In this document: positions 34,220 to 45,759 of the stretch, piece after piece
Layout of the letters: each line of letters begins with the position of its first letter
Position numbering within the stretch: position 1 is the first letter of the stretch
DNA from: Cladorrhinum sp. PSN259
Lineage: Eukaryota > Ascomycota > Sordariomycetes > Sordariales > Podosporaceae
DNA length: 64,000 bases
Assembly (NCBI GenBank): GCA_033725935.1
Contig: MU867070.1
Coordinates: forward strand, 496,001-560,000
Direction: 5' to 3'
The notes under the pieces: generated by a model
What the model was told of the DNA's origin: nothing
The model's database searches: none
The model's input: only the letters and a program-made list of their open reading frames with translations
Program-made: the position numbers and the translations under genes

Positions 34220-37200
34220 GGTGTCTTGTGGAGTCGGAGGAGGGGAGGGGCGATGACACCGGAGGAGAGGAAGGAGCAGGCAAGGAGGGGAAGGAAGATG
34301 TGGAATTCCCTGGCTAACACTTCAATATCATGATGGAAGCGACAATGCGAGGCCTCTATATAATAATTTGCTACTTATCATGGTGTTGCCAATATGCGGT
34401 GTCCACTCAAAATATCCCAACGAATTCAGGTTAGGAGATGTCTGTACCCCGCTGACTACCCGACGACTCCAGAAATATAGGGTGACATGGCCGGGGGTTC
34501 CCAGAATACCGTATTCGCAGGCTCTACGGTGTACCAGGTGACCGTGGCAGCAAAGGAGATATAGACAAGAAGGGCAAGCGGCCGAAGACGGCGCAGATGG
34601 GCCCCATTTGCGGTGTCTCTATGCGAGGTGACCATCTGGTTTTGGTTACCATTGTGAGCGGCCTGCTGGTGGATGATCATGGCCATGTTCATTTACCGGG
34701 CGTCAGGCACAATTCTTCCCGATCTTCCGTGAAGTTGATCAGCGGTCATTGGTCATCTGGCGGGCTGGGGAAGCAGCGGGCGGGGTGGAGAGCCACGGGA
34801 GTACAAGACCCAGCGTCGCATTCTAACACCATCACGCTGCGCGGAGCTGGTTGGACTGGTGGCACAATACCTGAAAACCAGTCACGAAATCTGGTTCAAA
34901 AGGCGGTGCTGTGCCGTCCTGGGGGATCATCACTGACACAAACAGATGCATGTGAATGAAACTTTTTTTTGAGTGCCTGGCGCTAAGCATGGGCTTCGGC
35001 CGAGGTTGGAAAGGATTCACAGGGCAGAGATGCAGTAGGGGAACGGTAGTGTAGATTGATAGTGTTCCCAGTTGGCGCTTCTCTTCCATTCCCCCCCGCA
35101 AAAACGGTTTGGTGAGGGGTAATGGTCAAGGAGGTGAAGTGGTGACGTTGTTGGAGAAGGCGGGTCCATGGAAGTGTCGCCGGGTAGATAACCTTTCCGT
35201 TTTCGCTAGAGCGAAAAAAATAGCACAACCTCCTGCCAAGGATGTGGTGATGGAGGCGCCAAAAATTGTTGAGGAAAAATACAAGGGTGAGGGTCTGAAC
35301 AGGATATTAGGAGTGGACCAAAGTCCTAAGTCCAGTGGAATCGTGGTGGGGGGCCGAGAGAGGAAAAAAATCTTAACTTTGTCGGCGCGACTGCCGCTTC
35401 GCAATATGCTTACAATGGAGAATAGTATTGTTGTCTAGGTTCTGTTTGTTAAGGGCGAGGGGGCTGTGGGTAGCCAAAAATTCAAGCGAGGGAGAGAATT
35501 CCGGGCTGATGACTGACAGGAGTTGGACCTGGTCCCTGCTGGCAACGTGGACAGGCTCAGATCTGGGGAAGTCGCATCCTCGTGTGGGGTGCAGATGGGT
35601 TGGGGGAAGCTATTGCGGGGAAATCGGAGCACCTTTCCTGTTTTGTTTTCCAGAGCCGACGCCAGTCATTCCTAGGGAAGGCACACCTCGCTCCGGAGGA
35701 CAGCTTGATTTCTCGAAGGTTTGTTACTGGTACATTACCATGAGACATTTAACCGTGTTTTTTCCTATCCTTCTTTCACTCAGATTCTGTTTTGCAACCT
35801 ATTTGCGCGTGGTCGTGTGTACATGTACCTTCACCACTTCGGAAGAGCAATCCTACTGCTCTAATAAAAACAGCAGGGCCTTATCCGATACAGCGTGTCT
35901 CTGAGGCTGGGTCAAAGATACAAGGCCTTGATGGCAACGTGAGACTATCGAGACTCGGGACCTTGAACTAAACAATCCGAGCATTACCCCGAGTCCCCGA
36001 AGTGACCGAAATAGGAAACGAACTCGTTCAAGCATTGGTGGTAGTCAGGTAGTTACACATTCCTGGCAAAAGCTCTGGGGCTCAATTTTCTAAACTAGAG
36101 AAAGTTTAGTGTGTTTATAGTTGGTCATTCTGGAGGAAAGGCGGATGCGGAGTCATTGGTGCCCAGCAGCCCAGGGGCCAAGCTCGCCGCGTACCTGATC
36201 CAACATCTACGGAGGAAAGGATCGTCCTTCTCACCACCATCTTTGTCCTAATTCTCCGAAACCACATCGACGCTAATGTCTGGTTCCTCGTTATCGTCGT
36301 CCTTCTCCTCTTTCATGTGCCAAAACATTCTGAAATCTTCTGAGAGCCGAGGGGCCCTCACTGGTACCATCATGGCATGTGCTTAATTGTAGGGCTTAGA
36401 GATCTCAATTCATTGAAGTGAAGATCTTTTTTGAATATCGTGGGTGGGATGGGCATCCTGAAACATCCCATGGCAGTTGTTGTTGGCGTTAAACAGCAAC
36501 CTAAAGCAATCTAGACATTTAAATGCCCTGCCCCGAGTCCTCCTCTTTTTATCAGCTTTCAGAGCGGTTGTATTGTGCTCTCGAACGATTCGGTCTAATC
36601 GATTAGCAATGCCCATTCCTCAGGTCTGTTAGCATTCTTAGACCTACTTCCAGGCAAAAGTCAGGATAGCCGCTCAATTTCCTGAACACTTTCACATGCT
36701 CTGAACCTTCACCGAGAGCTTCTCCAACTCCTTGTCCGAGCCCCCCTCTCAAGTCCCGGAGGCGGGTAGCCCAGCGCAAGAACGGTTAGAGCATCCGGGG
36801 TATGTCACGGTCTAATGCACCCCGCATCCGCCTAATTATTCATCAAGGTTGTAGTCTAGCTTCCGAGAATACAGAACATTGAGGTACCTGGTACCTCCAT
36901 CAGGTCCACACATACATGTACCTAGCCATCGATCAGATCAGTGAAGAAAGGGGTTACACTGATGCAACTAGGACGAAGGTTGGGGTTAAGAACGTCTCTC
37001 TAGCTTAAACCACAGTGTCGAAATTGATCTGTGTAGGTAAATCCTTGTCGTTCAACGACAACATGGTATTTAATGAAAATTCGCAGCAATGGCGCCGAGA
37101 CCAGCGAACGCAAAGACGCTAACCTGCTTGTATCTTGATAAAAAGATACATGGGCGGAGACCCTTGAATGAGAACATGATTCAGCTTCGAATATTAGAAC

Positions 37201-37859
37201 TACGCTACCAATCGAGAGATCAGGAAGGAGCGAAGATAGATGACTTTACTGGGTCAGCCAGTTGGCCAGAGTTTTTCGAGGAACCATTGGTCGCCACAAA
37301 TTTTGACAAATGTCATATCCTTCCACGTGGGGGAATCGTGGCATGGCTGAGCCACTGTCCAGCGTCATCAGTGCTTTTGACTACCATTTTGAATCTCCCG
37401 GTGGTCTCCATTGCTCACGACACCAAACAGGACGACAAATATGACCATATTTGGGATTAAAAAGGCACTCACGTAGACCTGAACTGGGCAGGACGAACAA
37501 TTACGGTAGAGAAATTATAACAGGGGGGTTTTAGGGGTACTTGGGAGGGGTAATAAGGAAGTGGTGATTTAGAACTTGGAGTGGAGGAAGTAAAGTGATG
37601 TTTGATAAAGTATAGATACTTGGGTTATGCCAAAGTTGTAGGATTTGATACCTTATTCTAGGAAACTCAGTAAAGTGATAGGAGCGCCTACTTTGTGAAG
37701 AAAAAAGAGGCATACAGTAGCCGCCTGCTCGTTCTTGAAAACTGAAGCCTTTATCAACACTGTTAATTATCCAACGGAGTCAAGTTAATCATGGCCTTTT
37801 TCATTACTTTATTTATTTATTATTTTTGGAGATATAAAGTTCCGCGTACATAGTTTGCA
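34220..37859. other. Gene-poor region, 3.6 kb
   Basis: Upstream flank of the lipase, then DNA without convincing genes. Short ORFs exist: 78 aa at 34456-34692 (-) with one hydrophobic stretch, 68 aa at 36410-36616 (-), a 42-codon acidic ORF near 36250-36375 (-), and 123 aa at 37089-37460 (+). A 17-bp palindrome GAGGTACC..GGTACCTC lies at 36881-36897. Confidence 0.45.
37089..37460 (+). CDS. Hypothetical small ORF (doubtful)
   Basis: 123 codons from ATG 37089. The composition is ordinary, with no signal peptide, membrane helix or motif I recognise. No intron signals are evident and there is no supporting neighbour. It may be a chance ORF or a gene remnant. Confidence 0.2.
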   Translation: MAPRPANAKTLTCLYLDKKIHGRRPLNENMIQLRILELRYQSRDQEGAKIDDFTGSASWPEFFEEPLVATNFDKCHILPRGGIVAWLSHCPASSVLLTTILNLPVVSIAHDTKQDDKYDHIWD

Positions 37860-40404
37860 TCACTTCTTCGGCTCATTTATTAAATGATACGTTTCCGCCC
37901 CGTCCTGGCCGCTCCCAGCATAGACAGACTCCGCCTGTTCTGCCTTACTCGCAACGGCATCTACCGTGATCGCCTTTTCCCCGTTGACCTGAGCCCACTG
38001 CTTTGTAGACATGGTGAGCGTGCTCTCTTCAGGGTGGAGAAATGTGGTGAAAACGCGGCCGACCGAGACCTGCTGGATGCGCCGGCGCAGCGCCGCGAAC
38101 CCGGTTTGTCCTCCGCCGCCGCAGCAGAAGCTGCAATACACGGCCGCTACTATGATGAAGACTAGCCATACCAGCAAGAGCGCCGCGGGGATGCCGTAGC
38201 GCAGGTCGTACTTGATGCGGTTGCCGATCGGACGCACAGAGATCGGACCGGCTGGGTCTACTCCAGAGTTGACCTGGCCGAGGACGCCGCGCGTGCCGAC
38301 GACGGCAGAGGCAGCCACATCGGTCCCTACATGTAGAGACAGTATGAGTATTAAGGCTTCGTGTAACCATGAGCTTTTGGCAAAAAGTACAAATAAACTT
38401 ACACATGAGGTTGATAATCTGATGAACCTGGGACGCGTCCTGCGAGAGGGTCTGCCAGCGGCGAAAGATGGACAAGCTGCCCAGCCCTTTCAAATCGGTC
38501 GGCCAGTCGCCCCAGAGCTTGGCGACCCCGGTAGCCTCGGCAACCATCCGGAAGACAGTGGTCATAACATTCTGCGCGAAGCTGGCGCCCGCAAGGTTGT
38601 CGGACTGCGTGTCTTCCAGGTGAAGCAGGGCAGGGAAGGCATCGAGCGAGGTGCCGATCAGGTTAAAGTGCGGCTTGCGAACGCTCGTGACGTTTGGCTT
38701 TTTGGCCATCTCCGGCGACACCAGCCCCCAGATGGGAGAAAACTGGTCTAGCCGGCGTCCCCAGTCCTCCAACCCCCAAAGGGGTGCGTCAGATCCATCG
38801 GCGGCATACGTCTTTGGGGTAACGCGCAGCACCTCGAGCCCGTCTAGTCCAGTGCCATTGGCGGAGAAGTGAACCGTTTTGATGGTGGCGCGGAGCGAGG
38901 ATGCGCAGGTATGCAAGGGCGACGACCACTTGCTGCCTTTCTCAAACAGCAACGGGTTACCGTCGTCGGTTCTCTGGGGCACGCCACGCAGGAGGCCGCA
39001 GGCGATATAGATATTGCTGATGTTGGCCCGGTGACCTGGCCCGGTGGTCGCGCAGATTGAGGGGATCTCGTTAAAGTCTGCCTGGGATATGTTGAACGGG
39101 TTGGTGTAGTTGAAGGCACCGCGGGAGGTATTCGTGGATGCAAAGTTCAGGCGGAGATAGTTGCCAAACTCGGAGGACAGACGCAAAGCTTCGTAGCGGT
39201 CCTGTAAAATGGTCGAAACAGGCATAGGAAACGCCTTGCCAGGGACCGAGTCCACATATGAAAATGACTTCATGCCCTTGACTGGTTTATCTTTTTCGTT
39301 GGTTACGTTGAGGTAGAGCATAGTGATTGCGTTGTTCAGCCAGGCCGCCTTGTAAGCGCGCTGCTGGAGGTCTGGGTTCGCCTGGCGGTCAACATCATCG
39401 AGAGTGGGTTGTATCCTGTTGAGCTGGGAGAAGCCTCCGCGGTCCGTCAGCACGAGAGTGCCAACAGTGTTGCGAGTTTTGTCGTCCATAGAGATCATCT
39501 CAAAGTCGAGTGTTAGGTTCGTGTTGACACAGGCCGTCGATGGCTCGATGAACAGGATGTCCTCTTCCCACGTCACCCCGCGGCCCAACATCACGGGTAC
39601 TGTGTGGTTCCGGAACCCAATACCACCGGCCTTGGCGTCAATGATGAGGCCCTCGATAAGTCTGTACCTGTCCTGCAAGATGAGCGTGTCTAGTGGTCGG
39701 AACATGCCGACGGACAGCTCGGTTTCGTTGAGGCTCGGCGATGTCTGCCTCGTCACTTGGCGCCATTCAATGTCGAAGAAGTTGGACACGGTCGAACCGA
39801 CGGTGCCGCTGGAGAATATCTCACGCGGTTCGTTAGGAACTGATGTGTTGTATCCGTTGGGTAGCTCGACAGTGAAGCCGCCGCGGTCTGGGCGGTCGAT
39901 ATAGACCACCTCGGTGTTTGAGTACGGACAAGGGCCCACGAAGGCGGTGTGATCCATATGCTCGCCGTTGCAGAAGCGAGAAAAATCATGCTTGCCGCGC
40001 GGCGACGTGCCCAAACCGTAGACGCTGTCGTCCCTAACATACTCGAACGTAGCGGCTCGGGGTGCCAGAACGGCTGGTTCCTCACCCAGGCCAAGCGGAG
40101 TCACAACGCCGGTGATAGCTGACATGACGGCCATCAGCGGGAGAGCCTTGCAAGCGACCCTGATGATGGTCCTAGCGTGGCCCCCGCTATTCGTCGAGTC
40201 AGTTTGTAAAAGTGTTGGCCATATAGATGAGACCAAGTTGGCGCTGGCCAAGGTCCATGTGCTGGCGGTCTCGGTATCTCGCAATAGTCCCGCGAGAATA
40301 TAGGTCATGATAGCGGGACAGAGGAGCCGTATCACCACCATGCAGGCGGCAATGATACCGGCTACATGGGCGACTGTCAGCTCATCGGGGGCTACAGATG
40401 ACAT
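37860..40404 (-). CDS. Large fungal membrane glycoprotein of unknown function
   Basis: Exons 40404-38403 and 38326-37860, 76-bp intron (GTAAGT donor); 822 aa from ATG 40404. Two hydrophobic segments near the N-terminus (VAHVAGIIAACMVVIRLL and ALPLMAVMSAITGVVTPLG) are followed by a large, presumably extracellular region of about 600 residues with many N-x-S/T sites (NHTV, NLTL, NVTN, NTSR, NYTN, NISQ, NISN, NGTG). A C-terminal helix (IPAALLLVWLVFIIVAAVYC) precedes a short polar tail. The junction NLMW/TDVAASAVVGTRG looks natural. I do not recognise a named domain; similar architectures are frequent in Pezizomycotina. Confidence 0.8.
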
Positions 40405-41674
40405 GATAGGCGTGCAGTGATCAAGCTGGAACTTGTCTGTGGTAGTTTCAAACTCCTGGCTACATAGGTGCACAGGTGAGCTGGAAGCCCTACATGGGCA
40501 TTTACCTTTTTCATATATCTGGAGCTGGTGATGCTCTCAATCTCCTTTTTTCCACATGGCCCGGGCTTCCAGCGGTGTGTACTTTGGGTGTGGCTCATAA
40601 ACGGCTTCCTAAACACGTTCATGTGAACTAATTTAGAATGCTGATCGAAATCTCCACAAACAATTGAATCCCACGGAAATTAGCTTTCCTGAACCAACCT
40701 AGACTTTTCCAGGAAATGATTTTAGGACTCGAAAAAGTGGATCCTGAAAGGCTGAAAAGGCCAATTTAGGAAGGGTTTTTCAGGAGAATCGATCACCGCC
40801 CGGGCGCCTTAACTGCGCCGCAGTCAGCACACCACGCACACCGCGCACACCCCAGTGACCCCTAAACAGGGCGCGCACCATCAACACAGGTCAGCACCAG
40901 AGCAGCACCGACCCACTCACCAAGATGGAAATCGTCGGAGTTTAGATTATCATGTTATAATTGGCTGTTATACTTCTTCTCTGTAAGTTGAAGGAAGTCT
41001 TTAATGTAGATAAGCAAGAAAGAGATGAACGGCAAGATGGCCGACTGCTGTGGACAAGTTGTGTCTTGTGTCGCAGAATGTAAAGATCTCTAGTCTCATA
41101 CTGGTGATTATCTAAATTCACTCGCTGCTTCATGAAGTAGGTGTTTGTCTGCCACAACCAGTCGATCACCACTCATGGCCCAGATCTATGAGCCCTCGCC
41201 AACTCACCCTCGTGGCGTCCAGGTTCTATGGTTGGAAGCGTATTGTGAGAATTGATCTTGCCTTGGAAGGGCGTTAAACTATTTATGGCAGAATATTGTT
41301 AGTATTTCATCATCTAATTTCTCTCATCGAATATAAACAAAGAGCACAAGCAAAATGAAAATGACAACGGAGAGTGGTGCGGTATTATCAATCTTGGCTG
41401 ATGCGCGACTCCTTCCTTTGAAGCGATTCTGCTCCTAATGGCTTACATGTCTCAGGTATCGAAGTTACCGTAGAAAAAGTGCAGAATCCAAATGCACAAA
41501 TAGGTAAGGTACCTATCAAATCATGATAGGCACCAAAATATTATATTCGGAAATATCAGAGGAGAGCTAGGTAGATAATAGAGTGCTGTAAGTTAAGGTT
41601 TCCTCCCCTCAGAAACCATAATGCTCGTGCTTGCTATTGAGGTAAAGGATTCAGTACGGGGCGTATTGAGAAAT
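40405..41674. other. Intergenic region
   Basis: 1.27 kb: upstream flank of the membrane protein gene and downstream flank of the PAL gene. A GC-rich block of CAC/GCGCAC words at 40800-40920. No gene seen. Confidence 0.5.
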
Positions 41675-43957
41675 TTAGTTGTTGCAGTCAGTTAGATCCC
41701 TCCAAAGCCCAGATACCTCCCCGAATTGCATGACTTGGTTGTGTAGGGCCCCCCCACGCACCGCTTCATAAATTTCCCCCGCCATTGTCCCCAAAATCCG
41801 ACTTCGGGCTGCCAAATCTTCACCGTCGAGGTGATGTTCACTTGCCATTTCGGTCGCCCCATTCGTCCCGTTTTGTGCCCGAACCGAATTCCTCTGCAGA
41901 AGAGGCGGATGATCCTCGACACCCCGATTCAGTGGAATCTGCAAATCTTTCCGCACAAAGTCGTACACGACCCTTGATGCGGGGCTGATGTACTCCGGCG
42001 TCTTTTGGTGACGGATAAACTCGGTTCTCACAGTGGTATAAGCCTCCATGAGAGTCTGGCCCACCATCGCCTGGTATGCGCGCGTGTCCTTCAACGTCAA
42101 ATCCTCAACTCCAACATTCTCCAGCATCTCTCCAAGCAACTCCTTAGCAACCACAACACATCGATCATCCAAATCCATATGTGAAAGCTGATCCCACTTT
42201 TGGAGCAACGGACCCCTCAACGTGTGCGACAAGTCCGACGCGCGCAGCTCAGTCCCAGCTGCCTTGCTATCCCGACGAACGACCGATCCAAACCACTCCT
42301 CGACGCTTTTCTCAAACATCTTCCCAAACCGCTCCCTAAACTCAATCTGCATGCACCTCAAATCCAACGCTTGACACAAGACATAAATATACGCCGCGAC
42401 CATCAAGCTCAACACCTCAACCGCCTCGAGCGCATACCTCGCCGAAACGAGCGCCATCGAATTGATCGATTGGTTCGCCATCTCGGCGACCTGCACGTGC
42501 GTACTCACCGGGTGCGCCAGATACGCGAGTTCGGCAGCGTACGCAGCCATGTTGACGTCAAACCCTTTACAAGTGAATGACTGGCTGGGATCATCTACAC
42601 TGAGATTAGGAGGAAGACCCTTGTTGGTCATGTTGTTGATGATCTCGGAGCTCTGCGCAAAGATGATGCGTCCCAGGTTCTGGAGAGCAGCCATGGTCTT
42701 TTCCATTGCCGAGGTGATTACCATTGCTTGGAAGTTACCTCCGTGATGGATGTGACCGTTGGCGGCGTCGATCAGAGGGTTGTCGGTCGTGGAATTAAGC
42801 TCTGTGGATACCTGGCGCGTGGCGAGTTGGAGATCCTCGAGCTGGGGGCCGATCCATTGTGGGGCTGTCCGGAGGGCGTAGCGGTCTTGGGCGAGGCCGA
42901 TGCGGGTGTTGGAGGACTCGTCGCTGGGTGAGATTTTGGAGCCGGAGAGAAAGGCGAGGATGTTGGATGCTGCTTCGGCTTGGCCTGGATGGGGACGAGT
43001 TGAAGAGATAAAGGGGTGGTAGTTGTGCGCCGTTCCGTCGAGTGCTTCCGTGCCCATTGCCGTGAGGAGCTGGACTAACAAAGCGAGTTGGTTGGCCTGG
43101 TGGAGCACAATAGATGCCGCCGCGCAGCTTGGGGCGGTTCCGTTGGTGATGCCGAGACCTTCTTTTGCTTGAAGACGAACTGGTTCGATGCCGGCGAGCT
43201 TAAGGCTTTCGTTTGCAGGGATGATCCTTTTCTGCCCATTGATGGTGGCGCGGACGAAGATGTCTGGGTTCCCTTCAATGGCACCGGCTATGTAAGAGAG
43301 GGTTGAGAGGTCGCCTGATGCTGAGATGCTTCCCCGGAGAGGAACAACCGGGGCCATCCCTTGCGAAAGCAGCCTCATCACGGAATCGATGACGCTGACT
43401 CTGACTCCAGAATGACCACGCATCAGAGAATTGCAGCGGATGAGCATAGCTGCCTTGACGATGGGATTTGGGAGAGCATGACCTCGCAGAAGCTCATTCT
43501 GCTCCTTGTCCCCAACCTCCGACTTGTCGGCTTGCGTCAGGATTCCTGCGTTGAGGTGCTGGATTGCCGCGCTCTGCAGACGCTCAAATTGTTGAGTCCG
43601 GGTATCAGCACTTCCTCCGAAACCAGTGTTGACTCCGTATATGACATGACCGGAGTCGAGTTCTCTCTCAAGGAAAGCAACACTCTCATCAACTTGTCGT
43701 ATACACTCCGGATCTTGAGTCAAGGTTGCCGTGACGTAGTGGCTAGCGGGTACATTAGCGGGTGTGATGTTACCCTCAATGGCTTGTGGCACCCACCAGG
43801 AGACTGCAACTACGTCCGCAATGGAGAGGTCACTTCCATTCACAAAGACCGCTGCAGATTTTGATGCAAGAAGTTTCTGCAAGGAAACCCATTCTGCATG
43901 GACTGCATTGGCGTGGGTGCAGAGGGCACTTCTAGAATGTTGCTTGCTCTTTGTCAT
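41675..43957 (-). CDS. PAL: Phenylalanine ammonia-lyase (MIO family)
   Basis: Single-exon gene of 760 aa from ATG 43957. The MIO-forming Ala-Ser-Gly lies in RGSISASGDLSTL (residues 213-215); the catalytic Tyr is in YGVNTGFGGSADT (about residue 107). Other family blocks are NGTAPSCAAASIVLHQANQLALL, TTDNPLIDAANGHIHHGGNFQ and PVSTHVQVAEMANQSINSM. The His in SAAIQHLNAGIL is in the position usually discussed for Phe over His/Tyr preference. The length and C-terminal insertion fit eukaryotic PAL rather than bacterial HAL. It should deaminate phenylalanine to trans-cinnamate for catabolism or phenylpropanoid supply. No cinnamate pathway genes flank it. Confidence 0.93.
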   Translation of the reverse strand: MTKSKQHSRSALCTHANAVHAEWVSLQKLLASKSAAVFVNGSDLSIADVVAVSWWVPQAIEGNITPANVPASHYVTATLTQDPECIRQVDESVAFLERELDSGHVIYGVNTGFGGSADTRTQQFERLQSAAIQHLNAGILTQADKSEVGDKEQNELLRGHALPNPIVKAAMLIRCNSLMRGHSGVRVSVIDSVMRLLSQGMAPVVPLRGSISASGDLSTLSYIAGAIEGNPDIFVRATINGQKRIIPANESLKLAGIEPVRLQAKEGLGITNGTAPSCAAASIVLHQANQLALLVQLLTAMGTEALDGTAHNYHPFISSTRPHPGQAEAASNILAFLSGSKISPSDESSNTRIGLAQDRYALRTAPQWIGPQLEDLQLATRQVSTELNSTTDNPLIDAANGHIHHGGNFQAMVITSAMEKTMAALQNLGRIIFAQSSEIINNMTNKGLPPNLSVDDPSQSFTCKGFDVNMAAYAAELAYLAHPVSTHVQVAEMANQSINSMALVSARYALEAVEVLSLMVAAYIYVLCQALDLRCMQIEFRERFGKMFEKSVEEWFGSVVRRDSKAAGTELRASDLSHTLRGPLLQKWDQLSHMDLDDRCVVVAKELLGEMLENVGVEDLTLKDTRAYQAMVGQTLMEAYTTVRTEFIRHQKTPEYISPASRVVYDFVRKDLQIPLNRGVEDHPPLLQRNSVRAQNGTNGATEMASEHHLDGEDLAARSRILGTMAGEIYEAVRGGALHNQVMQFGEVSGLWRDLTDCNN

Positions 43958-44750
43958 GGTGAGATCCTGATGGGCTTGCTAGAATGTCGTTGTCAGAAAC
44001 TTTGAACATTCAGGTACGTGTCTGCTTTTAAGCTTGCATTTGATGCGGTTTGCTTTTGCATACCTCGGCGTTTGTCCGAAATGCTTGTCTTGGTGGCGCT
44101 TGGTCTTGCTGCTGTGTCTCGGAGAAACACACGCCAGCCCTTTCCCCTCCCGCTTGCACAAAGTTGAACTGAGCGCCCCGCAAAAAAGGATTGGGGTCTT
44201 ACGCAACGTGGGGGTAGGAAATTTCTACCATCATCAATGAGAGGTCAGTGTTACACCGCTTTTGCGGCGTAATCAACCACGGCTGACATTTTTTTCTCTT
44301 TTCTTCTTTTCTTCTTTTCTTCTTTTCTTCGTTTTATGCAATCCACCAGGCGTTAGTCTCACTGTTGTTGGCTGGCACGATTGACAGCCAGATGCGAGAC
44401 GGAGTGAGACAGACAGCTCACCTCCTTCCTTAAATCTAGGGGGTTTCGTCGACGCATATCTTTCCAAAAACAGCCACACTGTTTTATCTGAGAGCACGGT
44501 AAGAGATACGTGTAGAGAGATTTGAATTGTTGTGAAGGTGTTAGCTCTGGATAAGAATGGTACAGTAGGTATGCTGTGGGAAGATGTCAGCATCAACGCA
44601 GTTAGCCGAACAGATTGATTAAGCCAAATACTTGTCTATTTTACACTATAGCTACATCTCATTTCTCCTGTACAAATCTCTAGCTAGTAACTAGCACCTG
44701 TAGTGGTAGTTTCCCCCATACAATCGAAAGTGGACCTTTAATTTCTCATA
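43958..44750. other. PAL upstream region with pyrimidine repeat
   Basis: Likely PAL promoter. Contains a polypyrimidine tract of TTTTCTTCT-type 9-bp units at 44290-44331. No gene seen. Confidence 0.5.
44290..44331. repeat. Polypyrimidine 9-bp repeat (TTTTCTTCT)
   Basis: Roughly four tandem copies read directly, 330-370 bp upstream of the PAL start. Confidence 0.7.
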
Positions 44751-44777
44751 ACGCCTCCGTGGCTATATACTTCACTA

Positions 44778-45759
44778 TTACAGAGTAAATAGGCGTTTGA
44801 TTCTTTCATAGCACGGTACCATAGACGGCCGCTCATGTTCCCATAAGCGCGAATCTGTCTGTGAGAACAGCACTTTAGGACTTTGATTCCTCTCCCGCGG
44901 GACTTGCCTACACACCTCAAGAAGCGTTATATCACCCACTAGTTGTACTGTCCTGGCCTCCTTCTCATCGAGATCATCCACATCAGGTATACCTGCACTA
45001 GTACTACTGTCTGAGAAAGACCCTGAACTTTCTTCGTCCTGGTTTTCATCCCCGATGTACTCTCCAAGTCGTTTTAGAACCAAGTTTACCTCTACAATGT
45101 CATAAGTGCCAAAAGAACCTGATATTGCGTGAACACTTGCTTCTCGTAGAATGTCTTTGGTCACGGGGTCTGTCTGGGAATTGGAATCATGATGAAGTAC
45201 AATCGGGCTATGCCGAGGCCGCGCAACGCTCTAATTTCCTCGAGGAGACGTCGCGGTAGTATGTTAGATCCGATCCCACGAGCGGGTAGGCAGCGTAGAC
45301 GCCAGTTAACTGTTGACGTGTGGTCGGAAGTGGAGTGCTTCGAAGAAATATGGCGAAAGAATAAAAGGCTTACCACCGTCAGAAAGCATATCAAGAGGCT
45401 TGAAATGAAGATTGTACGCAATAGCGGCTTTGGTATCCGGTATCGCCAACCGGTGTGCAACCAGCGGAGCTGTGTTGCACTCAACGAGGGGGAAAGAGGC
45501 TGGTGAAGCGATGTATATATATATGTTCACATAGCTAGCAAACTAATCAAATAAATAGCGTGCTGTGGGCTTTCTCTATCATAACAACTCTCACCTCAAA
45601 TGCGGTAAACGGCCTCACATCTACTTGTTCACTTTGAATGTCCGTGGTAAAGTGAAGGCGACTGTACTCGTACATAACAAAGTTCTTGAGTTCTTGCACC
45701 AGGTCTTTATAACGCTGCGCAAGTGAGAGATCCGGCGTTTCGTCTGCGATGAGAACCAA
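44778..45759 (-). pseudogene. Decayed multi-exon gene, ankyrin-like fragment
   Basis: Several short ORFs on the minus strand look like pieces of one protein separated by intron-like gaps: ETPDLSLAQRYKDLVQELKN (about 45740), CNTAPLVAHRLAIPDTKAAIAYNLHF (about 45430), YPLVGSDLTYYRDVSSRKLERC (about 45250) and ASVHAISGSFGTYDIVEVNLVLKRLGEY (from 45164). The last piece recalls an ankyrin-type helix pair with an acidic tail. Stops and frame changes between pieces are not all removable with standard introns, and no clear start codon exists. A degraded ankyrin-type protein is my best guess; an unrecognised intact gene with atypical splicing remains possible. Confidence 0.35.

Noticed and set aside
36410..36616. 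68-codon minus-strand ORF with Cys/His residues as a zinc-finger gene
   Set aside because: The Cys/His spacing does not fit a C2H2 finger, and there is no intron signal or supporting context.
38212..38751. 179-codon plus-strand open frame
   Set aside because: Antisense to the large membrane protein, spanning its intron; no independent evidence.
45510..45530. TATATATATA tract as promoter TATA box
   Set aside because: It lies inside an intron-like gap of the decayed gene; simple repeat.
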